Shown here piece after piece: positions 1 to 4,955 of a stretch of 6,906 nucleotides of DNA. A program made the translations under genes and the position numbers. The DNA is taken from the NCBI GenBank assembly GCA_964587525.1, contig CAZPLZ010000176.1:1-6906 (forward strand), given 5' to 3'. How positions within the stretch are numbered: the stretch's first letter is position 1; each line of letters opens with the position of its first letter. Origin of the DNA: CAZPLZ01 sp964587525. Its GTDB lineage: Bacteria; Oederibacteriota; CAKKQC01. The notes beneath the pieces are model-generated. The model worked only from the letters and a program-made list of their open reading frames with translations, was not told where the DNA came from and did not search any database.

Positions 1-431
1 TGATGCAGGAAGAAGCCTACGCAGCCACCGAGTGGGCTCCGCCTGGCCCGGACAAGCCTGCCTTCCACGCCTACCGGCTTTTCCGGAACTACGACGGGGA
101 GGGAGCGGCCTTTGAGGGCCGGTACGTTTCCGGAACCAGCGAGTCCGATTTCATTCACGTGTTTGGCGCCTTGAACGAGGAGAAGAAAGTTCTCCGCGTG
201 GCCGTCGTCAATACTCACTTCAAACAGGACTTAAGGATCCGCTTGAACCTCGGCCTGGACATTGGCGAGGGCAGGCCGGTTAAGCCCTTCATCCTGGGGG
301 AGAACGCTCCCACGACCATCAAGAGAGGAAAATCCCTGAAGACTTTGGGGCGCATGCTGAATTACTCCTCCCCCGCATCTTCGGTTTCGATCCTGGAGAT
401 TCTTCTCTCTGCCGTGGACCCGCGTGGATGA
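1..431 (+). CDS. C-terminal part of a GH44-like glycoside hydrolase (partial)
   Basis: This is the 3' end of a gene that enters from the left edge; the frame is open to base 1, so the ATG at 3 is probably internal. The segment around residues 22-32 (HAYRLFRNYDG) is followed by an acidic/serine stretch, then VHVFGA-like and VAVVN-like beta strands, and it ends in SVSILEIL. That order resembles the C-terminal beta-sandwich of family 44 glycoside hydrolases (endoglucanase/xyloglucanase type), where YRNYDG, a VVMNK-like strand and a final hydrophobic strand occur in the same order. The catalytic barrel with its two glutamates would lie upstream of the window, so activity and secretion cannot be judged. 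Family recognition is from memory of the motif order; another clan GH-A enzyme with a similar C-terminal domain is possible. Confidence 0.62.
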   Translation, partial: MQEEAYAATEWAPPGPDKPAFHAYRLFRNYDGEGAAFEGRYVSGTSESDFIHVFGALNEEKKVLRVAVVNTHFKQDLRIRLNLGLDIGEGRPVKPFILGENAPTTIKRGKSLKTLGRMLNYSSPASSVSILEILLSAVDPRG

Positions 432-452
432 AGGAAATCCGCGCGGGTTCTT
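419..452 (+). terminator. hairpin terminator overlapping the stop of the glycoside hydrolase gene
   Basis: An 11-bp stem is formed by 419-429 (cccgcgtggat) and 437-447 (atccgcgcggg), with one G-T wobble and a 7-base loop. It is followed by the short pyrimidine run ttctt. The stop codon TGA at 429-431 sits at the loop edge. The T-run is weak, so efficiency is uncertain, but position and stem strength fit a terminator for the upstream gene. Confidence 0.6.
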
Positions 453-484
453 CGGAGTAAGGGGAAATCTCCCTCGGGGTGCTT

Positions 485-504
485 GGCCGGCTGGCCATCC
501 GGCC
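485..504. repeat. GC-rich inverted repeat between genes
   Basis: GGCCGG at 485-490 and CCGGCC at 499-504 form a perfect 6-bp inverted repeat around an 8-base spacer. No T-run follows. It may be a second weak terminator element or a regulator site just upstream of the possible promoter at 518-546. Confidence 0.3.
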
Positions 505-517
505 CGGTGGCTGGGTA

Positions 518-546
518 TTGACGTCAGAAGGGGTTTGAAATACTGT
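518..546 (+). promoter_or_regulatory. possible sigma-70 promoter for the membrane protein/vWA unit
   Basis: TTGACG at 518-523 matches the -35 consensus at five of six bases. After a 17-base spacer, TACTGT at 541-546 matches the -10 consensus at only three of six. The site lies after the upstream terminator and about 70 bases before the next start codon. The leader also contains a small hairpin, CTCCG 557-561 with CGGAG 568-572. The weak -10 makes this tentative. Confidence 0.35.
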
Positions 547-616
547 AGGCGGGTCGCTCCGTGAAAGCGGAGGATGGAGGCCGGGCGGAAATGCCAACAA
601 CACAAGGAGGAGCCGC

Positions 617-1840
617 ATGTTCGAGAATGTGACGGGTATGTCCAAGATCGTGGTCTCGGTCCTGTTTTTTCCTTATTTTTTTCAGAATGCTTTGCTGGAG
701 TTTGCCTGGGGAGCGGGAGATGTGCCTTGGCTTCAGATGGCCAAGCGACTGTTTCTGCTGCTCCCAGTTGGGGTGCTCATCCTCGGTCTTTGGGTCTCCA
801 TCCCGAGCCTGATCACCGTGATCTTCAGGAAAAAACGTAGGGAGTTTTTCACAGCGTTTCTGATTACCTGGTGGGATATGGGAAAGGCCGTCTTCTTCTT
901 CTGGGGAGGGATATTTCGTTTCGTGTACATTCTAGCCGGCTCGGTGTATGTGCTGGTCAAGGTTGTGGTGGTTGGTGTCTGGCTGGTGGTCCAGGATATT
1001 CTGTCGGCTCCTGTGCGCTTGGTGCGGCTCGTGGGGCGAAGTGTCGCGACTCCGGGTCTTCCTTGGATCGCCCTGATCCTGACGAGTTTCTGGTGTGTTC
1101 TTGAGGCGACGATTTTTACGTACATCATGACCGGGCTAGTCATGGACACCCTCTCAAACTTGACAGGCCAGGAACTTTCTGAGGCCTGGGTGAGGCCACC
1201 GCTCTTTCTATTCATGCTGTTCTTGATCCTTGGAAGCTATGCGGTGCTTGCCACATGGGCAGACGCCGTGCGCACCAAGAACATCCCAGCCATGGTCCGG
1301 ATCAGTGTGATCGAACTGGTGGTTATTTTCGTGGAGGTGCTCTTCTTCTACCGGGAACTGGTGGACTCACTGGTTCCTTGGTTCGCGCAGCATGCCCCCC
1401 AGGAATTTGACCTGGGAGCCTGGGGAACGCTTGGGATCGCCTCACTTGCATGGCTGGGCGTTCGGGGGATGTCGTGGTTCCTGTTCGCGGCGCACGGAAC
1501 GCCCATCATGATGGCGATCATCCAAGGGTCGGGACTGAGAGCGCCTGAGGCGGAAAAGGTCGTGAGGCAGAGAAGCGTTGGGTACACAATCCAGTTCTTC
1601 CAGCACATCAAGGACGATGCGGAATGGGTCCGGGCGAAGGGCGAGGAACTGCTCGGAGGGTTCGTCGTGCCTCCACTGCAGGTGGTCGCGGCGGGGGTGA
1701 ATTTCCTGACGCTTCTGGTGAACAACCGGCATCTGTTCCAAGTTCCGTTTCAGAGCCTCCGTGAAATCATGGATGTCAGGCTTTCGCAGTCAGAGAGCTC
1801 GAGGCGGGCAAAGAGAGAACGGGAGGGAGCAGCGACATGA
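617..1840 (+). CDS. polytopic inner-membrane protein of unknown function
   Basis: I do not recognise this 407-residue protein. The ATG at 617 is supported by a perfect AAGGAGG Shine-Dalgarno site at 604-610, six bases upstream. Hydrophobic segments that could span the membrane lie at about residues 45-69, 91-125 (long enough for one or two passes), 149-175, 195-214, 226-245 and 268-291. The basic cluster RKKRR at 71-75 follows the first strong segment and, by the positive-inside rule, suggests that end is cytoplasmic. Residues from about 295 to 407 look soluble, charged and partly helical, ending in a basic tail that ends GAAT. No catalytic motif or transporter signature is visible. The stop codon overlaps the start of the vWA lipoprotein gene (ATGA), so the two are probably co-translated and act together at the cell envelope. 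That partnership is inferred from gene order only. Confidence 0.85.
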   Translation: MFENVTGMSKIVVSVLFFPYFFQNALLEFAWGAGDVPWLQMAKRLFLLLPVGVLILGLWVSIPSLITVIFRKKRREFFTAFLITWWDMGKAVFFFWGGIFRFVYILAGSVYVLVKVVVVGVWLVVQDILSAPVRLVRLVGRSVATPGLPWIALILTSFWCVLEATIFTYIMTGLVMDTLSNLTGQELSEAWVRPPLFLFMLFLILGSYAVLATWADAVRTKNIPAMVRISVIELVVIFVEVLFFYRELVDSLVPWFAQHAPQEFDLGAWGTLGIASLAWLGVRGMSWFLFAAHGTPIMMAIIQGSGLRAPEAEKVVRQRSVGYTIQFFQHIKDDAEWVRAKGEELLGGFVVPPLQVVAAGVNFLTLLVNNRHLFQVPFQSLREIMDVRLSQSESSRRAKREREGAAT

Positions 1841-2616
1841 CGCGGCGGAGGCCTTTCCTCGCCGCCTGTTCAGGTGCGCTGATGCTCCTCCTTCTTTGCG
1901 CCGGTTGCCCCATGGGGGCTGGCAAGCCAAAGCCACGGCTGGTGATGGTTGTGGGCTTTGATCTCAGCGCATCGTTTGTCAGGCGGTCTGAATTTGATGA
2001 CTCACTCGAGTTTCTTGCGCACTACCTCTACGCCCACCTGAACGGCCTGGGCAATCTGACCGTTCCTCACTCGCTGTTTATCGGTTCCGTCGGGGGATAC
2101 AGGCCGAATGAGCCCAAGACGTTCTTTCCAATTCAGACCTTTCGGGACAAATCCATCTCTGAGCTTCACGAAAAATTGAAGCAGCTCTTTCCCAAAGACC
2201 AGCCGAATCCGTTCACTGATTACAATGTGTTTTTTGAGCAAGTGGCTGAGACCGTCAAGAGCAAAAAGCTCATGTTGAAGCCGATTTCCATCATCATGAT
2301 CAGCGATGGAAAGCCTGGTCTTCCTGGCACATCCAGGGAGAAGGCCTACAGCACGATCGTCCTGGCGCCCTTGGAAAGACTCGCCCGGAATATCACCATC
2401 CGCCTCCTGTATACGAGCGCCACGGTTGGATCGAACTGGAGGAAAAAGGTCAAGAGGCGTCGCGTCAAGATCTGGACGCAGGACGCGGCGGTCATGGTGG
2501 GCTGGAAGGATCCCGCGGTTCTCATCCCTCAGCGATCCTTTGAGCAGCAGACCAAATTCTTCGACTGGATCGCCGACAATGTCGATTTTGGCGTGCGGGC
2601 GGTGCGCGTGGATTGA
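1837..2616 (+). CDS. vWA-domain lipoprotein
   Basis: This 259-residue protein starts at the ATG of an ATGA overlap with the preceding gene, with GGGAGGGAG at 1821-1829 as ribosome binding site. The N-terminus is a signal peptide: RRR at 3-5, a hydrophobic core to about residue 20, then LCAGC with Cys24 as likely lipidation site. The Cys in the lipobox -3 position is unusual, so cleavage by signal peptidase II is likely but not certain. The rest reads as a vWA (Rossmann-like) domain. Strand VMVVGFD carries the MIDAS motif D42-L-S-A-S46, a candidate MIDAS threonine is T127 in FTDYN, and strand SIIMISDGKP provides D157. These fit a metal-ion-dependent adhesion site that could bind a divalent metal and a protein ligand. 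The domain fills nearly the whole mature protein. Together with the membrane protein upstream it may form an envelope complex; ligand and process are unknown. Confidence 0.82.
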   Translation: MTRRRPFLAACSGALMLLLLCAGCPMGAGKPKPRLVMVVGFDLSASFVRRSEFDDSLEFLAHYLYAHLNGLGNLTVPHSLFIGSVGGYRPNEPKTFFPIQTFRDKSISELHEKLKQLFPKDQPNPFTDYNVFFEQVAETVKSKKLMLKPISIIMISDGKPGLPGTSREKAYSTIVLAPLERLARNITIRLLYTSATVGSNWRKKVKRRRVKIWTQDAAVMVGWKDPAVLIPQRSFEQQTKFFDWIADNVDFGVRAVRVD

Positions 2617-2665
2617 GCTCGATCTTGGTATCGGTAACCGTTAAGTGTCGCCAGGAGCCCGGCCG

Positions 2666-3073
2666 TTACCCTCGGACCCAGTTCTCCACGTGGAGCCCCT
2701 TGACGCGGCGGAACTCGCGTTCGTTGTTGGTGACCAGGGTCGCGCCCAGCGAAAGAGCGTGCGCCGCGATGAGGGTGTCGAGAGGTCCCACGGGCCTGCC
2801 AGTCTTTTCGAGGTCAAATCGGACTTTCCCGTAGGTGGCGGCCGCACGGTCGTCGAACGGTAGTATTTCGAGCGGCGCGCAAAACTGGGTGAGCATCAAT
2901 TGGTTGCGCACCGGATCCACACTTCGTGCAGCTCCATAGTGCAGCTCGGCGAGGGTCACCGATGAGATGCCCGCCGTTCGAGGCTGGCAGACCCGCAGCT
3001 TTGCCAGAATACGATGAGATCGGTTGCGGATGATTTCGACGCAGATGCTTGTGTCAAGCAGCCGCTCGATCAC
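2666..3073 (-). CDS. vapC: VapC-type PIN-domain toxin ribonuclease
   Basis: This 135-residue protein has the normal length and layout of a type II VapC toxin. The first strand RLLDTS gives acidic residue D7. E43 lies in SSVTLAELHYGAA, D99 in GPLDTLIAAHA, and the fourth position is occupied by N117/E118 in VTNNEREF, a common variant. These residues form the Mg-dependent active site of PIN-domain ribonucleases, which typically cleave tRNA or rRNA. The start is GTG at 3073-3071, overlapping the vapB stop as GTGA, so translation is coupled to the antitoxin gene and no separate ribosome binding site is expected. The gene converges on the vWA lipoprotein gene, with a 49-base gap. The toxin frame looks intact although vapB is frameshifted, which is odd because free VapC should be harmful. 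The target RNA cannot be read from sequence. Confidence 0.92.
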   Translation of the reverse strand: MIERLLDTSICVEIIRNRSHRILAKLRVCQPRTAGISSVTLAELHYGAARSVDPVRNQLMLTQFCAPLEILPFDDRAAATYGKVRFDLEKTGRPVGPLDTLIAAHALSLGATLVTNNEREFRRVKGLHVENWVRG

Positions 3074-3299
3074 AGCGGCTTACGCCGCTCTGCCTTCCTG
3101 GGCTGGGTGCGTTCGGCCATGAAGTCTGGCGTAAAGCCAGCGAGTGACCTGATCAGCACATCCCATCCCTTCTTCTTGGGGAACAGGATGACCGTGTCTC
3201 CCAGTCGGCTGATCGCCACCTCGTCCTCGTCGAAGCGGAACTCCTTGGGTAGCCGGACGGCTGGCTACGGCCTGTCGTGAACACCTTTGCCGTGTTCAT
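3070..3299 (-). pseudogene. vapB: vapB antitoxin (AbrB/SpoVT-type) with a one-base frameshift
   Basis: From ATG at 3299-3297 the protein begins MNTAKVFTTGRSQ, a classic VapB N-terminus of the swapped-hairpin DNA-binding fold. In normal VapB this continues AVRLPKEFRF. Here only two bases (3260-3259) lie between the CAG codon and the GTC codon at 3258, so one base is missing and VRLPKEFRFDEDEVAISRLG and the rest are in another frame. As read, the first frame ends at TGA 3155-3153 after 48 residues. The second frame runs 62 codons to TGA at 3072-3070, which overlaps the vapC start. Restoring one base gives a 76-residue protein, typical for VapB. The normal job is to bind the operator through the N-terminal half and to neutralise VapC through the C-terminal tail. 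Either the gene is broken or the base was lost in sequencing; everything else about the locus is well preserved. Confidence 0.85.
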
Positions 3300-3301
3300 G
3301 G

Positions 3302-3311
3302 CATCACCTCC
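3302..3311 (-). promoter_or_regulatory. perfect Shine-Dalgarno site of vapB
   Basis: Read on the minus strand, GGAGGTGATG precedes the vapB ATG by two bases. Nine bases, GGAGGTGAT, match the anti-Shine-Dalgarno sequence of 16S rRNA, with the GGAGG core at normal distance. It fixes the vapB start and predicts strong antitoxin translation. Confidence 0.8.
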
Positions 3312-3322
3312 TGTCCAATGAT

Positions 3323-3345
3323 ATATACCATGATAGATGGCATAT
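3323..3345. promoter_or_regulatory. operator-like palindrome over the vapBC -10 box
   Basis: ATATACCAT (3323-3331) and ATGGCATAT (3337-3345) form an inverted repeat with eight of nine positions matching around a 5-base centre. It covers the -10 box. VapB-VapC complexes typically repress their own promoter by binding such repeats, so autoregulation is inferred; binding is not shown by sequence alone. Confidence 0.55.
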
Positions 3346-3358
3346 CTTTGATTGTCAA
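3330..3358 (-). promoter_or_regulatory. sigma-70 promoter of vapBC
   Basis: On the minus strand TTGACA (3358-3353) is a perfect -35 box. A 17-base spacer leads to TATCAT (3335-3330), a -10 box with one mismatch to TATAAT. The start point would fall about 20-25 bases before vapB's ATG, leaving just enough leader for the Shine-Dalgarno site. Confidence 0.8.
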
Positions 3359-3359
3359 G

Positions 3360-3629
3360 ATGTTGGGGTCTCAGGCGCGTTCCACCTGCCGCTGAAGTAG
3401 AGACTCGCTTGATACGAGTATGTTGTAATTTAGCTATGGGCGTCGATGCGCTTCTCGATCCTGCACTCTACATTTTTCTGACCCCGAAGGAAATCTGCTG
3501 CAAATATTGGAACATGGCGAAGGTTAAGCGAATGGTTCAGTACGATGAGTTTGCCCCCACTTCCAAACGAACCGACAACCCTGCGTCTTCGAATACGCTA
3601 TAGCCCACTGAAACCGGCGCTAGACAGCA
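3360..3629. other. intergenic stretch without a recognisable gene
   Basis: Short frames exist on both strands, including an 83-codon plus-strand frame covering most of the region. None has a Shine-Dalgarno site or a recognisable motif, and its composition is not protein-like. I see no promoter, repeat or RNA gene that I can defend here. It separates the vapBC promoter from the tRNA-like sequence. Confidence 0.5.
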
Positions 3630-3681
3630 GCGGGGTGTCACCTTGCCAGGAAAGTCGTGGGTTCGAATCCTATCACCCGCT
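3630..3681 (+). pseudogene. truncated tRNA-Gly-like sequence, possible attachment-site remnant
   Basis: The 3' half looks like a tRNA: T stem GTGGG (3657-3661), T loop TTCGAAT (3662-3668), second T-stem strand CCTAT (3669-3673), then acceptor strand CACCCGC (3674-3680) and discriminator T. GCGGGGTG at 3630-3637 can pair with that acceptor strand if one G bulges. CACCTTGCCA at 3639-3648 matches the anticodon region of tRNA-Gly(GCC). The D arm is missing and the anticodon stem to T arm spacing is about three bases short, so a functional tRNA is unlikely. No CCA is encoded at the end. The best reading is a tRNA-Gly pseudogene or the 3' remnant left by integration of a mobile element; a terminator follows directly. 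Confidence 0.55.
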
Positions 3682-3709
3682 CTAACTGGTCATAACAGGA
3701 AGGTTGGTT

Positions 3710-3755
3710 GAAAACCTGTACGAATAACTATTTCTCGTGCAGGTTTTCTTTTTCT
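3710..3755 (+). terminator. strong rho-independent terminator
   Basis: A 14-bp stem with one wobble is formed by 3710-3723 (gaaaacctgtacga) and 3735-3748 (tcgtgcaggttttc) around an 11-base loop, followed by TTTTTCT. An outer pair AACAGG 3694-3699 with CCTGTT 3761-3766 could extend the structure. It lies about 30 bases after the tRNA-like sequence and probably ended the original tRNA transcript. Confidence 0.85.
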
Positions 3756-3810
3756 GTTAGCCTGTTGCGAGATGAAATTCGTCTGTGAGGTTCACCAATT
3801 GAGTCAGGAG

Positions 3811-3830
3811 TGGGCACAATTGGGCACAGT
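3811..3830. repeat. 10-bp tandem repeat
   Basis: tgggcacaat (3811-3820) is followed directly by tgggcacagt (3821-3830), nine of ten bases identical. It lies between the terminator and the DUF4238 gene. It could be a protein-binding site near the presumed integration scar or a chance duplication. Confidence 0.4.
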
Positions 3831-3897
3831 GAGCCGGTTGGTGGTGACAAAAAATGGTGATAGAACGGTCTCATCGTACGGGCTGCAGGGAGGAGTC

Positions 3898-3966
3898 ATG
3901 CGCGAAGGGAAGCGGAGTAACTGCGTTATGCAGAAGATGTGTGCGGTGAATCGGAGTAAAGGGTGA
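3898..3966 (+). CDS. possible 22-residue leader peptide coupled to the DUF4238 gene
   Basis: A very good ribosome binding site, GGGAGGAG at 3888-3895, precedes an ATG at 3898. The 22-codon frame is basic (MREGKRSNC... ending NRSKG) and its TGA stop overlaps the GTG start of the DUF4238 gene as GTGA. The same frame is open back to an ATG at 3772 (64 codons), but that start has no ribosome binding site. No homology is recognised. The overlap suggests a coupling or leader role; it may also be the tail of a decayed gene. Confidence 0.35.
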   Translation: MREGKRSNCVMQKMCAVNRSKG

Positions 3967-4923
3967 TTACTTCGGCTCACCAGCGGCAACATTATGTTCC
4001 ACAGTGCTATCTGAGGAACTTCTGCTGTACGGGAGCTAAGGGGCAACTTTATGTCTATTCCATTGACCGCCCTCCATTCAGGACGGCTACCGAAAATCTG
4101 GCGGTGGAGAGAGCTTTCTATGTCTTCGAGAAGAAGGGAGGAGGTATTCACAACGAGTTTGAGGGGATCTTCTCTGCCCTTGAAATGGAAGCGTGTGAAA
4201 CGTTGCGGAAGGTACTAGGAAGAAAAGGAACCTTGGAACTAAGCGTGGAAGAACGAGTGGCTCTCGACAATCTGGTGACGACGCAGCTGGTCAGGACAAG
4301 GGCCTACAAGAACAAAGAAGCGGGTCTATACGTGGAGATGATAAAGAAGGAAGCAGTTGAGGCTTCTGCCGACAAAGATCAATTCAAGAAACGTGTCAAG
4401 CATCATGGCATCAAGTTCGAATCTGATGGTGAGTTTGAGGCTTTCAGGCGATTCATAGCTTCTGAGGAGTGGGATGCCGCAGCCGCTGGTGGGGATGCGT
4501 ATTTCTTCAAGGCAGCAATGCAGATGTACCTGTGGGCTGTTCCATGATGTGCACCGAAAGAATCTGTCTATTGTCGAGTCAACAAGTTCACGGGTGTTTT
4601 GTACATCGGATAACCCGGCCTCGTTGATGCGTCCAGACGAAGAAATCGATCATAGCAAGTGGGGGATTGAGAACAGTCTGATTGCGCTACCGATCTCTCC
4701 GAAGTATTGCCTCCTGTGGGGGACGGCTGAAAAGGCAGAGGCTAGGGTGGGAAGAACGTGGGTTGACTATGTCAATATGCATACTGCGTTCTACGCGGAT
4801 CGGTTTGTCTTTGCGAACATACAATCGCAGGATATCGATGGACTGGTGAAGTACTGGATGGCTGAAAGTGCGCGCTCCGGCGAGGGAATACTGGCTGAAA
4901 AAACAGGCAGCCAAGCGAAGTAA
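3963..4923 (+). pseudogene. DUF4238-family protein, split by an apparent one-base insertion
   Basis: The first frame starts at GTG 3963, with GGAG at 3953-3956 six bases upstream and an in-frame TAA at 3957-3959 that rules out an earlier start. Residues 6-20 (HQRQHYVPQCYLRNF) followed by QLYVYSIDR and ENLAVERAFYVF form the N-terminal signature of DUF4238. QLVRTR at 108-113 matches the conserved Q..R helix of that family. This frame stops at 4545-4547 (194 codons). The rest of the family continues one frame over: HRKNLSIVES, FCTSDNP at 4597-4617 and IALPISPKYCLLW, to TAA at 4921-4923. Removing one G from GGG 4534-4536 joins the halves as MYLWLFHDVHRKN and gives about 319 residues, a usual family length. 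No biochemical function is assigned to DUF4238 to my knowledge. A HEPN-like gene follows, probably in the same operon. Confidence 0.78.
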
Positions 4924-4955
4924 TCTATTCTCTTTGCTAGAGTATTATCGAGTGT

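Noticed and set aside
733..1741. Long minus-strand frames under the membrane protein gene
   Set aside because: They are shadows caused by high third-position G+C. The plus strand has the strong ribosome binding site and coherent membrane segments.
3014..3280. Plus-strand open frame opposite vapB and the start of vapC
   Set aside because: The conserved VapB and VapC proteins are clearly read from the other strand; this frame has no ribosome binding site or recognisable motif.
3352..3603. 83-codon plus-strand frame after the vapBC promoter
   Set aside because: There is no Shine-Dalgarno site before its start, the residue mix does not look like a protein, and no motif is recognised.
3630..3681. 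The tRNA-like sequence as a functional tRNA or the 3' end of tmRNA
   Set aside because: It lacks a D arm and a proper anticodon stem, encodes no CCA, and the acceptor and following sequence do not match tmRNA.
3772..3966. 64-codon frame considered as the remnant of an integrase C-terminus (EWAQLGT)
   Set aside because: The resemblance is only a few residues, no catalytic R-H-R-Y motif is present, and its start has no ribosome binding site. Only the better supported 22-codon end of this frame is listed.
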